Assembly: GCA_021108275.1 (NCBI GenBank)
Contig: JAIORD010000037.1
Coordinates: 62,001-126,000 of the forward strand
Source of the DNA: Methanococcoides sp.
GTDB lineage: Archaea > Halobacteriota > Methanosarcinia > Methanosarcinales > Methanosarcinaceae
Length of the DNA: 64,000 nucleotides
Direction: 5' to 3'
Made by a program: the position numbers and the translations under genes. This document shows positions 41,842-51,095 of the stretch, one piece after another (the first letter of the stretch is position 1; the number at the start of each line of letters is the position of its first letter). The notes beneath the pieces are model-generated. The model made no database searches, was not told the origin of the DNA, and was given only the letters and a program-made list of their open reading frames with translations.

Positions 41842-43689
41842 TTATTGCACTTTGCCCTCCATAGGAATTGCGAACGTGAAGATACTTCCTTTTCCAACTT
41901 CACTTTCGACCCAGATTTTCCCACTGTGCATTTCAACAAATTTCTTGATAAGTGCAAGGCCAAGACCGGTACCCCCATACTCTCTGGTAGTTGAAGAATC
42001 TGCCTGAAAGAAAGGGGTGAACAGTTTATTCTGATCCTCTGGTGAAATGCCGATGCCACTGTCCTTTACAGAAATATGTACAAGGTCCTCTGATATTTTC
42101 CCTCCGATTGTCACTGATCCTCCTTGATCCGTGAACTTAATGGCGTTGCTCACAAGGTTGTAAAGAATCTGCTTGAATTTTATTGTGTCTGCTTTTATGG
42201 TAGGTATTTCAATGTCGATGTTACATGTCAGGTCAATATCTTTCTGTGATGCAATAGGTATCATCAATGCTTCTACTTCATCAATAACATCGGATACAAA
42301 GAATTCATTAATATGAAGTTTCATCTTTCCGGTTTCGATGTTTGAGATGGATATGATGTCGTTGATGATATTCAAAAGATTCTTTCCATTTCTAAGAACA
42401 GTAGATGTGTATTTCTTCTGATATTCATTCAAGGCACCAAAGTTCTCACTGCAAATCACATCCGTAAAACCAATGATCGAATTAAGAGGAGTTCTTAGCT
42501 CATGGCTCATGTTCATTATAAATTCGGATTTGATTCTATTTGCATCCTCTGCCAGCATTTTTGCTTGTAGCATTGCTTCTACTGCTTGCTTGTGTTTGGT
42601 GATGTCTCGCGAGATGCCCAAAATAGCCTTTCCACCCATATAATCAATAAGTCGAATATTAACCTCAACCGGAATCGTAGAACCATCTTTTCGAACAGTA
42701 ATAGTCTCGAAGAGGAGATGCCCATGTTGAAGCATCTGATTGATTCGATTCTCTACCTGTGCTACATCATCAAAAGAATCGATATCCTTTGGGCCCATCT
42801 GAAGAAGTTCACTTCGGCTGTATCCCAGCCGATCGCAAGCCACCTGATTAACTTCTAGGAATTGACCATTAAGGTTAGTTAAATAAATTGCATCATTCGC
42901 GCTTTCAAATATTGTTCTGAATTTCTCTTCACTTTGCCTCAATAGCTTATCTGCTTCCTTACTTTCGCTGATGTCATAAATTATCCCATTCATCGAAATT
43001 GGTTTGCCTTGTTGATCTTTCTCCCAACTGACGTGATCTTGCACCCATCGTATGGTTTTGTCTTTCTTTATAATACGGTATTCTACAATGCCACTTTCCA
43101 GTTTTGTTTGTAATTCGGTGAATTCTGCAAACACTCTTTCCCTGTCGTCAGGATAAATTGTCTGCTCCCACAAATTTGGAGCATTAAGCCACTCTTCCAC
43201 TGTATGACCATAGATTCTTTCGACAGGTTGGTTCACGTATGTTGCCACAAGCGTTTCGGGGTCTGCACGGTAGATTAACTCATTAAAACTTTCAGTCAAA
43301 TTACGATATTTTTCTTCAGATTTTTGCAAAGCATCCTCTGCCTGCTTGCGCTCGGTTATATTTCTGGCAACGGCTAGAATGGCAGGAGTTCCTTTGTATT
43401 CGATTGGGCGAATATTAAGTTCAATTGGTACCAAAGAACCATCTTTACATCTGCTCATGGTTTCGACAATCCCACCTCCCCGATTCAATACTCCAACAAC
43501 TTGTTCATGTATTGTTTCTCTAAATTCAAGAGGCGTTATGTCCATTGCCGTCATTTGTAGTAATTCATCCTTTTGATATCCCAAATCATCACACATAATC
43601 CTGTTTGCTTCCAAAAAACGTCCTTTAAGGCTATAGACAAGAATTCTATCGTTTACGGAATTAAATATAGTTTCAAATTCTTTTTCCAT
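41842..43689 (-). CDS. Three-PAS sensor histidine kinase
   Basis: A 615-aa soluble kinase. Three PAS/PAC modules (about residues 5-115, 130-250, 260-375) precede HisKA with [16 protein letters not shown] (phospho-acceptor His ~394), the N-box LYNLVSNAIKFTDQ, G1 KDSGIGI and G2 [12 protein letters not shown]. The catalytic domain is collinear with that of the kinase at 13288, where a Thr here (SVTIGG) aligns with the UAG there. No response regulator or HAMP/membrane part is present, so it reads an intracellular ligand or redox state. Starts MEKEFETIF. Confidence 0.92.
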   Translation of the reverse strand: MEKEFETIFNSVNDRILVYSLKGRFLEANRIMCDDLGYQKDELLQMTAMDITPLEFRETIHEQVVGVLNRGGGIVETMSRCKDGSLVPIELNIRPIEYKGTPAILAVARNITERKQAEDALQKSEEKYRNLTESFNELIYRADPETLVATYVNQPVERIYGHTVEEWLNAPNLWEQTIYPDDRERVFAEFTELQTKLESGIVEYRIIKKDKTIRWVQDHVSWEKDQQGKPISMNGIIYDISESKEADKLLRQSEEKFRTIFESANDAIYLTNLNGQFLEVNQVACDRLGYSRSELLQMGPKDIDSFDDVAQVENRINQMLQHGHLLFETITVRKDGSTIPVEVNIRLIDYMGGKAILGISRDITKHKQAVEAMLQAKMLAEDANRIKSEFIMNMSHELRTPLNSIIGFTDVICSENFGALNEYQKKYTSTVLRNGKNLLNIINDIISISNIETGKMKLHINEFFVSDVIDEVEALMIPIASQKDIDLTCNIDIEIPTIKADTIKFKQILYNLVSNAIKFTDQGGSVTIGGKISEDLVHISVKDSGIGISPEDQNKLFTPFFQADSSTTREYGGTGLGLALIKKFVEMHSGKIWVESEVGKGSIFTFAIPMEGKVQ

Positions 43690-44276
43690 AATTCGCCCCT
43701 CAGCCCAAAAGTTAAAATTAATGCTTGCCTTTAAATTTCATCTGGAATTTTAAAATCCTTTGTAGCAAATTTTGTATGAGGTTCATTTCCATCTGTAGAA
43801 AAATCACTTATTAGCAAAACTTCCCTAATAATTATATTGAATTTTATTTAATTTAAATTGATAGGCATATTTATGACAGTACTGTTAAAAAACAAGGGAG
43901 TTTGCTTTTTCCTCAGTTTGAACTGTTACTTTCATGATTTGAGTTTTGCGTAATAGGTGTATAACCCCGTACAAAAAAATAGAGTTGCCTATATCCCGTC
44001 TTGCTATGTGAGGGATGCGATTTGAACCCACAAATCTATCCAAGTCTTAATCTTAACATCTCTTTTAATTTTGTTAAACTTAGCAGAAATGTACTTAAAA
44101 AAGGTCTCTTCTTCTTTTTTCCGTCTTAAGTTTGTGTTCCTTGGCACCTTTTACTATCAGACTGCTCAAAGACATTGCATATATTCATAAACTGTAAATC
44201 ACGTATAAGCATACTATAAGATACATTTATGAATACGATGTCAACATAGTTTATGTGAGGATAAGGGGTTATCAAT
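43690..44276. other. 587-bp intergenic region; possible tRNA 3' fragment
   Basis: No convincing gene. The minus strand at 44010-44041 reads GTGGGTTCAAATCGCATCCC, like the T-arm and acceptor 3' strand of a tRNA, but no matching 5' half follows. The right end holds an AT-rich promoter region before htpX (CGTATAAGCATACTATAAG near 44204). Confidence 0.4.
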
Positions 44277-45161
44277 TTGAAATGGAAACATGACAGGGGA
44301 CTTGAGGTAAGGATGTTGTTGACACTGTTCCTGCTGGCGGCGGTGTACCTATTATTTCTGGCTTTCCTGGTCTATTCAGGTGCGCCTCAGATGTTCATGG
44401 TGCTGTTCATAGGCGCATTCATGGGACTACAATACTATTACTCAGACCGGCTGGTGCTCTGGACCATGCATGCCAAGATCGTTACTGAGCAGGAGGCTCC
44501 TGACCTGCACCAGACCATCACCCGGCTATGTGCCATAGCGGACCTGCCAATGCCCAGGGTGGCAGTGGTGAACACTTCGATCCCAAATGCCTTTGCAACT
44601 GGAAGGGGTCCTAAAAATGCGGTTGTTGCCGTGACCACGGGCTTGATGGACCGGCTTAATCAGGGAGAGCTTGAAGCTGTGCTTGCGCATGAGCTGAGCC
44701 ATGTGAAGAACAGGGATATGGCTATACTGACCATAGCCAGTTTCATATCCACCTTGGCATTCTACATAGTAAGGTACAGTTTTTACTTTGGAGGCATGGG
44801 GGGTATGGGTGGCAGAAGAAAAGAATCAGGCGGTATCATTGCGATATGGATCGTCTCATTGCTGGTATGGATCATAAGTTTCCTGCTCATACGTGCCCTT
44901 TCAAGATACAGGGAATTTGCGGCGGACAAGGGTTCTGCTGTCATCACAGGTCAGCCCTCCAATCTGGCATCGGCACTGACGAAGATAAGCGGGATCATGC
45001 CTCGTATTCCCAAGGATGATCTGAGGGAGGTGGAGGGTATGAACGCATTTTTCATAATCCCGGCAGTTTCAGGTTCTTTCATGAACCTGTTATCGACCCA
45101 TCCTTCCACGGAAAAAAGGATTGCAGCACTGGAAAAGATACAAAGGGAGCTTGAACTCTGA
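44277..45161 (+). CDS. htpX: HtpX-type membrane zinc metalloprotease
   Basis: A 294-aa M48 peptidase. Two N-terminal membrane helices, then the zinc site HELSH (138-142) with the third ligand in REFAADKGS, and two further helices (about 150-170 and 190-215). It degrades damaged membrane proteins under envelope stress. The TTG at 44277 has AAGGGG upstream. Its last base is the first base of pspAB, so the two are one operon. Confidence 0.92.
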   Translation: MKWKHDRGLEVRMLLTLFLLAAVYLLFLAFLVYSGAPQMFMVLFIGAFMGLQYYYSDRLVLWTMHAKIVTEQEAPDLHQTITRLCAIADLPMPRVAVVNTSIPNAFATGRGPKNAVVAVTTGLMDRLNQGELEAVLAHELSHVKNRDMAILTIASFISTLAFYIVRYSFYFGGMGGMGGRRKESGGIIAIWIVSLLVWIISFLLIRALSRYREFAADKGSAVITGQPSNLASALTKISGIMPRIPKDDLREVEGMNAFFIIPAVSGSFMNLLSTHPSTEKRIAALEKIQRELEL

Positions 45162-45733
45162 TGGGATTTAAAAGCATGTTCGATTCCCTGCTTGGCAGGA
45201 GCAAGTTGCCGGAATCGAATACGGACCGTTTGTTCTCCATCTCAACTGCAGTCGTTACAATGGAGGTGAACCTGAACCTCCAGCCATCCGGTCAGGCAGG
45301 CATCTGTTTTAAGTCCATGTCCATTTCCCAGTATGAGAACACCAGAAAGGAGATAGAAGACCTGTTAAGTTACAGCACAAAGGAAACAGGGACAAAGTAT
45401 CACATCGAGAAGGACAAGTACAACTTTCTCTGGGTAATGCTGGATGATAAGGATTTCGAGGACCTGGTCACAAACATACACATGATCAGCCAGACCCTGA
45501 TTGAGCAGGGTTTCTCAGAACAGATACTGTGTGCTGTTTATCGATTTGAAAGTAAAGGGCCGGTCTACTGGATATATAGTTTCAAGCAGGGTAACTACTA
45601 TCCTTTCGTACCTCTAAAGAAACAGGAAAGGGACAATTCCATGGAGTTGCGGCTCAAGTCCCTCATAGAGGGCGAGCTGCCAATTGAGAAAAATGTGGAG
45701 AAATGGTATCCCCTCTGGGGGATGCCATTCTAA
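45161..45733 (+). CDS. pspAB: PspAB, PspA-associated protein B
   Basis: A 190-aa soluble protein starting GFKSMFDSLLGRSKL. The WYPLWG ending and the position between htpX and pspAA/pspA match the PspAB family found with archaeal and actinobacterial Psp systems. Its biochemical role is not established. It faces pspAA, 8 bases away end to end. Confidence 0.8.
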   Translation: MGFKSMFDSLLGRSKLPESNTDRLFSISTAVVTMEVNLNLQPSGQAGICFKSMSISQYENTRKEIEDLLSYSTKETGTKYHIEKDKYNFLWVMLDDKDFEDLVTNIHMISQTLIEQGFSEQILCAVYRFESKGPVYWIYSFKQGNYYPFVPLKKQERDNSMELRLKSLIEGELPIEKNVEKWYPLWGMPF

Positions 45734-45741
45734 ATCTTTTT

Positions 45742-46020
45742 TCAATCTTCGAGTAGACCGCTTCCGGTAAAGATCTCCGTTGCCTCTTCCAGACTAAGGT
45801 CCTCAGGCGGAACGATGATGTTGGATTCCACAATACTTGCATCATCAATTGGCTTTCCATTTGACTTGACCACATTGATGAGCTTTAAAAGTTCAGTTCT
45901 GTAATCAGCTTCATTTCCCTTGCCAACAAGTTCCACTATCCTGTTATCAATGCTGTTGAGCTCATCGAAAAGACTTCCAGGGACCTCATACTGCCCTTCA
46001 CCCATTATCCTGATTATCAT
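45742..46020 (-). CDS. pspAA: PspAA, PspA-associated protein A
   Basis: A 92-aa protein (MIIRIMGEGQYEVP) matching the PspAA family that accompanies PspA outside Proteobacteria and is thought to modulate it. It overlaps the pspA stop by 4 bases, so the two are co-translated. Confidence 0.82.
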   Translation of the reverse strand: MIIRIMGEGQYEVPGSLFDELNSIDNRIVELVGKGNEADYRTELLKLINVVKSNGKPIDDASIVESNIIVPPEDLSLEEATEIFTGSGLLED

Positions 46021-46715
46021 TTACCTTCCTCCTGCCTGAGTTTTGCCAGCTCTGTTTCGACATTCGATTCTGCACTGATCTTTGCAAGTTCCCTATCAAT
46101 ATCATCCCCACTGCTTGTGAAATCATCAAGGGTGCCTGTATCAATGAGTTCATCAAGGGCAGAGGCACGTGCCTTCATATCTTCTGTCTTGTTCTCTGCT
46201 CTCTCAACGGCAAGACCCACATCCGCCATCTCTTCACTGATGCCTGATACTGATTCACTGATATTTACCTGGGCCTCAGCAGCTGTATATTGTGCCTTGA
46301 TGGTCTCCTTCTTCGTCCTGAACACCTCTACTTTGGTTGAAAGACGTTTCTCAGCAGCCACAAGTTTATCCTGCTCCTTTCCAAGGTCCGCAATTTGCTG
46401 GTCGAGTCCCTGTACCTGGATCTCCAGTGCTCCCTTGCGCTCAAGGGCAAGTCTTGCAAGGTCTTCCCTGTCACTCTTGATGGCAGCTCTAGCCTGCCCT
46501 GCCAGTTTATCAATGCTCTGCATCAGCTTTGAACGCTGTAGCTGAAGTCTTTTCTTTGAGGTTGCGACATCAGCCACCCCTCTTTTTACACCCTGCAACA
46601 TTTCCAGTTGTTTCTCATAGGAATAATCAAGTGTCTCTCTGGGGTCCTCCATGCGATTGACAATCTTGTTCATCTTCGCTTTGAGGACGGTTTCCATTCT
46701 GTTAAATAGACTCAT
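46017..46715 (-). CDS. pspA: PspA/IM30 (Vipp1-like) envelope stress protein
   Basis: A 232-aa ESCRT-III-superfamily protein. Almost wholly coiled coil (LQGVKRGVADVATSKKR, LQRSKLMQSIDKL). The N-terminus MSLFNRMETVLKAKMNKIV is the amphipathic helix that binds damaged membrane. Usual length. A palindrome lies just before it (46742-46760), so it is probably controlled. Confidence 0.93.
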   Translation of the reverse strand: MSLFNRMETVLKAKMNKIVNRMEDPRETLDYSYEKQLEMLQGVKRGVADVATSKKRLQLQRSKLMQSIDKLAGQARAAIKSDREDLARLALERKGALEIQVQGLDQQIADLGKEQDKLVAAEKRLSTKVEVFRTKKETIKAQYTAAEAQVNISESVSGISEEMADVGLAVERAENKTEDMKARASALDELIDTGTLDDFTSSGDDIDRELAKISAESNVETELAKLRQEEGK

Positions 46716-46741
46716 ATTTTACCTCCCACTATCATGTGTTC

Positions 46742-46760
46742 GTTAGTCAACAGGACTAAC
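46742..46760. promoter_or_regulatory. Palindromic operator-like site upstream of pspA
   Basis: GTTAGTC-aacag-GACTAAC: a perfect 7-bp inverted repeat, 27 bases before the pspA ATG, next to the AT-rich TCATATGTAA, which may be the TATA element on the minus strand. Position fits a repressor site overlapping the start of transcription. Regulator unknown. Confidence 0.45.
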
Positions 46761-46886
46761 TATCATATGTAATTTGACCGGTTTACTATTTCTAATTTTA
46801 GTTCCAGTGAATATTCTGTACAATTTCTAAAAGAAGGTTATAATTATGTACCTAAAAAGAAAAAGTACATTTTGCTAACCCTTACC

Positions 46887-46895
46887 TATATAAAT
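46887..46895 (+). promoter_or_regulatory. TATA box of the flavodoxin gene
   Basis: TATATAAAT ~46 bases before the flavodoxin ATG, followed by a leader with CTTATT/AATAAG dyad and a strong AAGGAGGTGG ribosome site. Confidence 0.5.
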
Positions 46896-46940
46896 TTGTA
46901 GAGGATAACTCTTATTAAAATAATAAGGAAGGTGGATCAC

Positions 46941-47438
46941 ATGAAAACATTAGTAACATACATGACACAGACAGGAAATACAAAAAAGATTGCAGAAGCA
47001 ATTTATGGTGAAATTACCGGTGAGAAGGAAATAAAGGACATTAAGGATGTAAGTGGTCTTGACGCTTACGACCTTGTATTCGTGGGTTTCCCTGTAATGC
47101 AATTCAACATTCCAGAGCCAGTTTCAAAATTCGTATCAGAGAACGTGGCTGGTAAGAACATAGCATTCTTCATGACCCATGCAGTTCCTGAAGGACATGA
47201 GGCCATACAGTCCTGGACAGGCTCCTGCAAGGACATAGCAGCCACTGGTAATTTCCTTGGTACATTTGAATGTCAGGGTGAACTTGCACAACCCGTTATT
47301 GATATGCTCTTAAAGTCCGATAACCCTGAGATGAAGGCATTTGGTGAGATGGGGCCTTCCACAAAAGGACAGCCTGATGAAGCCCATGTTCAGAAAGCAA
47401 AGGATTTTGCAAAGGAAATTCAGGCAAAGGTCCAGTGA
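46941..47438 (+). CDS. Flavodoxin-family protein
   Basis: A 165-aa flavodoxin: the FMN phosphate loop is TYMTQTGNTKK (residues 6-16), and the segment VGFPVMQFNIPEPV replaces the usual isoalloxazine loop. A low-potential electron carrier is likely. The ATG at 46941 has AAGGAGGTGG at ideal spacing; the upstream GTG extension (46932) is not needed. The small cysteine protein behind it may be its partner. Confidence 0.85.
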   Translation: MKTLVTYMTQTGNTKKIAEAIYGEITGEKEIKDIKDVSGLDAYDLVFVGFPVMQFNIPEPVSKFVSENVAGKNIAFFMTHAVPEGHEAIQSWTGSCKDIAATGNFLGTFECQGELAQPVIDMLLKSDNPEMKAFGEMGPSTKGQPDEAHVQKAKDFAKEIQAKVQ

Positions 47439-47498
47439 ATTAGCTCTTATCCACTGCAATTCATGTGGAAGCAATAATTAAGAACAGGGGTAATATCA

Positions 47499-47693
47499 AT
47501 GGCAGACCAAAAAAAAGCTCCAGTATTCTGTGAGAAATATTGTATCATATGCAAAGGGGCACGCTCCGGGAACAGCCTTTGCAGATCACTTCAGAACCTT
47601 GAGTTGAAGATAATGGGTGCGAACGGTTGTATCTGGGGTAAGGCAAGAACTGAATACTACGGTGTCACGCCTGATCAGCAACTTCCAAAGTAA
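47499..47693 (+). CDS. Small cysteine-rich protein behind flavodoxin
   Basis: A 64-aa protein with FCEKYCIICKGAR (Cx3Cx2C), then LCRSL and GCIWGKAR, i.e. five cysteines that could hold a metal or Fe-S centre. Not a radical SAM protein (too small). It follows the flavodoxin by 60 bases with its own AGGGG site. Family not recognised with certainty. Confidence 0.65.
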   Translation: MADQKKAPVFCEKYCIICKGARSGNSLCRSLQNLELKIMGANGCIWGKARTEYYGVTPDQQLPK

Positions 47694-47724
47694 ATATTAG
47701 AAAATAGAAGGTCATAAAAGTCTT

Positions 47725-47892
47725 TTATTCTCTCTTTTTTCTATTTTTAATGTGTTTTCCAGGCACATGCATTACATTCTTCAGTATACTAAGGAGAATT
47801 TCTTTATAAATCTCAGAATAAGTTGCATCCTCAATGCGTTTTTCGATAGCCTTGAGGCTTTTGTTGAAGTTACATAGAAAAATTTGTTTCAC
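47725..47892 (-). CDS. Doubtful small basic protein
   Basis: A 55-codon frame from a GTG at 47892 (VKQIFLCNFNKSLKAIEKR...) ending NRKKRE; helical and basic. The longer frame to 47964 would overlap the tRNA. Could be a genuine small protein or a remnant. Confidence 0.3.
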   Translation of the reverse strand: MKQIFLCNFNKSLKAIEKRIEDATYSEIYKEILLSILKNVMHVPGKHIKNRKKRE

Positions 47893-47942
47893 CTTCCTTG
47901 AACTTGTCAAGGCAGGTGAGGGATTTATACTGTAATTAGAAA

Positions 47943-48013
47943 GCCTCGGGCGTGATTTGAACACGCGACCTCGTCCTTACCAAGGACGCGCTATACCCCT
48001 AAGCCACCGAGGC
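47943..48013 (-). tRNA. tRNA-Thr (GGT anticodon)
   Basis: A full 71-nt cloverleaf on the minus strand: acceptor GCCTCGG/CCGAGGC, D-arm GCTTAGGGGTATAGC, anticodon arm CGTCC-TTGGTAA-GGACG with anticodon GGT, T-arm GCGTG-TTCAAAT-CACGC. CCA is not encoded. No intron. Confidence 0.95.
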
Positions 48014-48074
48014 ATCATTGTTAATGGGTACAACTCCCTGATACACAGAATCAAATATGAAGCTTTCGGTTGGG

Positions 48075-48082
48075 TTTATAAA
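48075..48082 (-). promoter_or_regulatory. TATA-like element upstream of tRNA-Thr
   Basis: TTTATAAA lies 62 bases before the tRNA 5' end, overlapping the stop region of the next gene. A plausible archaeal box A; distance is a little long. Confidence 0.35.
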
Positions 48083-48597
48083 TCCCAGCGTTCATCCACC
48101 GGAAACCTCTCATTTATCCACATCATGGTACTGTTGTCATGTACTATGCGATAGGAGCGTGAAAGTACTCGACTGGTATCGAAAAGAGGGTCATTTTCGG
48201 CAATATTGATGTTATCGAAATCCCTGCGGGTCTCAATGCCGCTGTTCCTCAAGATCTTGCCAATGGGTATATCTGCGCGCATCAGGTCCTGGCGTATATT
48301 TTCGGGCATCCTCTCGATAGGGGACAAGGACAAGGCCCTCACAAAAGGAGTGTCACCTGCTAAAAGGGTGACCAGACGATAGTTCACGTCTGACCCTTCA
48401 GGGACCTTCAACAGAGAAGACATCTCAGCATCCGCTTTAACTATATGCTGCGCTTCAGTGACCACTGAAACGTCCTTACGGGTCATGATCTCCAGAAGGA
48501 AGGTCACAGAACCATCTGTACCGGCACATACCCTCAGGCATGTAGGGATATCAAATGCCTTGAGATCCCTTAAGAATTCCGAATTAACGAATGTCAC
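48076..48597 (-). CDS. Chorismate lyase-like protein (DUF98)
   Basis: A 173-aa protein of the chorismate pyruvate-lyase/UTRA fold, recognised by ALSLSPIERMPENIRQDLM and IGKILRNSGIETRRDF. In methanogens such proteins are proposed to make 4-hydroxybenzoate for the aryl part of methanopterin. Substrate is inferred from the family. It ends next to the tRNA promoter. Confidence 0.75.
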   Translation of the reverse strand: MTFVNSEFLRDLKAFDIPTCLRVCAGTDGSVTFLLEIMTRKDVSVVTEAQHIVKADAEMSSLLKVPEGSDVNYRLVTLLAGDTPFVRALSLSPIERMPENIRQDLMRADIPIGKILRNSGIETRRDFDNINIAENDPLFDTSRVLSRSYRIVHDNSTMMWINERFPVDERWDL

Positions 48598-48630
48598 TAC
48601 TGATCAATATCCAAACTTTTTTTAATATCA

Positions 48631-48942
48631 TCACTTTGCAACTGCTTTCTTTGCCTGGTTACGGCGCTCCTTAGCAGTATATCCGGTCGCGAGCAAAAGG
48701 AAATCCCGGAAACGTTTGTTCGTATCAAGGATAAGCTCATCGTCAACAGAAGAAACATCCATGTCCGTATCCACTACAAGCATCTTGCCATTCATAGAAA
48801 CAGACAACTCCTTGATAACACCATATGAAACAGAGAGCTTATCGCCATCTCTCTTGATGTCAACTGGGAAACATTTGCCTACTTCTTCATAGATCCGTTC
48901 GATGTCCGGAGAAAAACCACGTTTTAACTTATATTCCTGCAT
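48631..48942 (-). CDS. DUF5611 family protein
   Basis: A 103-aa soluble protein starting MQEYKLKRGFSPDIERIYEE, with an ALPHA/BETA fold end in LLLATGYTAKERRNQAKKA, typical of a conserved archaeal family of unknown role. I use the ATG at 48942 rather than 48972; the first ten codons of the longer frame are not conserved-looking. Confidence 0.7.
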   Translation of the reverse strand: MQEYKLKRGFSPDIERIYEEVGKCFPVDIKRDGDKLSVSYGVIKELSVSMNGKMLVVDTDMDVSSVDDELILDTNKRFRDFLLLATGYTAKERRNQAKKAVAK

Positions 48943-48993
48943 TGCAATCCCTTTCGTAAATACATTGAACACGAATAAGTATTTCGGCGGGAA

Positions 48994-50679
48994 TCAGCCG
49001 AATTTCTTCAAAGTCACCCAAAAAGCACAACCTTTTCCATCAGGATTGTCATCGACACCCACCTGACCCTTATGAAGTTCAGCAATCCTCTTAACAATTG
49101 CAAGCCCCAGACCCGTACCTTTGATATGATCAGAATTAAACCTTGTGAACCTCTCAAACAAAAAGGGTTTGTCAGCATCAAGAACTCCAATACCATCGTC
49201 CCTGACCATCACTTTCCAATGATCACCAAATTCCGCGACATCCAGCTCTACCTTGGAGCCTTCCGGACTATACTTTATCGCATTGGAAAGATAATTGACA
49301 AACACCGTATCAACCATCGGATTCGCATAAGCATGGCATTCCCCTTTAAAAACTAACGAGACATCTACCGACTTCTTGCATGAATACGGCTCAAGGTCCT
49401 CGATCACAGTCTTCAAAATGGAAATAATATCTATCATCTTAAAGTCAATATCTTCGATCGACTCCAGCTTTGCATATTTCGATGAAGATTCAATGAGATC
49501 GATCATCTTAATGTTGCTCTTGCTAATCAGCCGTACCGATCTTTCCATCACAGGGTCATCGATTTTATTGGACAACAACTCGGAATAACCCTTAATAATT
49601 CCAGCCAGATTCATCAGATCATGGCTTAAAATATCAACGAAAACATCCTTGGTATCATGCAGGCACTTCAACTCCTCATTGACACGTGACAAATGTTCAA
49701 TACGTTTTCTTTCGGACAGATCTCTGGAAGTAATAAGGACTACTGGTTTTTCCTCATAATCAATAAGCCTGCAATTGAGTTCGACAGGAATATATTTTCC
49801 ATCTCTTGTATTGCAGCAAGACTCTAAAAGAAGAGAATGGATATTCTCGGAATTGTTCAGAACATCTAGCGTTTCCATGATTGAGGCATCATCAAAAATT
49901 ATAGAATTATCCATACCAAGTAACTCGAAATACGAGTAACCCAGCCTATCACATGCAACCTGATTGATCTCCCATATCTTGCCATCAAGATCAAGGATGA
50001 TCATGGGACCAGTTGCTTTTTCGAAAAAGGTCTTGAACTTGAATTCGGTCTTGCTCACATACATAGTAGCAGACAGAACAAGTCCGTTCAGTTTTTCAGA
50101 ATTTGCTTGTATCGCTTCGATCGCACTTATTCGTTCTTCATTGACCTCACCATCAAGGAGAAGATCAGTATATTTTTTGATCGAAGCTGAAGGACTCAGA
50201 GGATAACACTCTGACCGCTCACAAAGGGATGTATCAAAAGAAATTAGCTCTTGCTTTTCAAAGAACGCTACAGGATCATTGTATTTCACCTGCCCGGTTA
50301 TATCATAGAAATAACCCACCCAGCCTTCATTATAAATATCAGACTTAATAGGAGATAGTCGGTGTTCCAACCACCTGTGGACTGCACCTTTTTTTGGGGG
50401 TATGTGTAGAAATATCTTTTCACCTTTGCAAAGTTGACCGGTAACATTCGAATAACCGGAACTTCCCCCGGATCCTGAGACCAAGGAAAGTATCTGGCAT
50501 AGATCCATCCCAACAACAGGATCATTCCGCCCACATAGATCATGGATTAAGAAGTGATTTGCCCATTTTACCTTCAGATCACCATCTAATACGACCACAC
50601 CGACTTTCAGGTGATCCAAAACATCACTGGTCAATAAGCTGTAGATGCATTCTATGTGTTTTAATGCATCGTATTCCAC
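48994..50679 (-). CDS. PAS-domain sensor histidine kinase
   Basis: About 561 aa. A PAS domain with LDGDLKVKWANHFLIHDL near residue 30, a second at ~215-340 (MIILDLDGKIWEINQVACDRLGY), then HisKA-like DILSHDLMNLAGIIKGY with the acceptor His, the N-box FVNYLSNAIKYSPEG, and G boxes RDDGIGVLD and [11 protein letters not shown]. The GTG at 50679 has GGGGGTCG nine bases before; the TTG at 50718 is an alternative. Archaeal HKs of this class are usually cytosolic. Confidence 0.9.
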   Translation of the reverse strand: MEYDALKHIECIYSLLTSDVLDHLKVGVVVLDGDLKVKWANHFLIHDLCGRNDPVVGMDLCQILSLVSGSGGSSGYSNVTGQLCKGEKIFLHIPPKKGAVHRWLEHRLSPIKSDIYNEGWVGYFYDITGQVKYNDPVAFFEKQELISFDTSLCERSECYPLSPSASIKKYTDLLLDGEVNEERISAIEAIQANSEKLNGLVLSATMYVSKTEFKFKTFFEKATGPMIILDLDGKIWEINQVACDRLGYSYFELLGMDNSIIFDDASIMETLDVLNNSENIHSLLLESCCNTRDGKYIPVELNCRLIDYEEKPVVLITSRDLSERKRIEHLSRVNEELKCLHDTKDVFVDILSHDLMNLAGIIKGYSELLSNKIDDPVMERSVRLISKSNIKMIDLIESSSKYAKLESIEDIDFKMIDIISILKTVIEDLEPYSCKKSVDVSLVFKGECHAYANPMVDTVFVNYLSNAIKYSPEGSKVELDVAEFGDHWKVMVRDDGIGVLDADKPFLFERFTRFNSDHIKGTGLGLAIVKRIAELHKGQVGVDDNPDGKGCAFWVTLKKFG

Positions 50680-51095
50680 CTTTCGACCCCCAAGATTATA
50701 ATTAAAAGATATTAACAAACTGTTTACTTAAAATAAATAAATGCATCTTAATATTAAAACATATCCATTTAACTTAAAATGTCATCTGTGTGTACAAATT
50801 GTAGCATTTCATGTACATGCATATATATCCCCTTCACTTCCATTGAACAAATATGATATTAATAACTACATATAACACCCCGGAGCACAACGTAAATAAA
50901 TAAGAGATTACATATTGTTACAATGAGTAAGGTTATATGATCGGTTCATACCGTACCAATCACCACAACAATTTTTTTCCGTCGTTCAAAACCTTGCTCA
51001 TTTTTAATTCGATCTTTTAAATATTGAAATAAATTATTACTCATATTGAACTAATTTTGCACAGATATTCAGAAACTTGTGGCCAGAACCCATTA
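50680..51095. other. AT-rich intergenic region
   Basis: Divergent/tail space between the PAS kinase and the convergent radical SAM gene. Many short AT runs and a box ATATATCCC near 50822; I see no coding frame, RNA gene or strong repeat. Confidence 0.6.

Noticed and set aside
41709-42059. Minus-strand 116-codon frame at the end of the PAS kinase
   Set aside because: Shadow of the kinase C-terminus in another phase; its tail comes from the GATATTA-rich debris.
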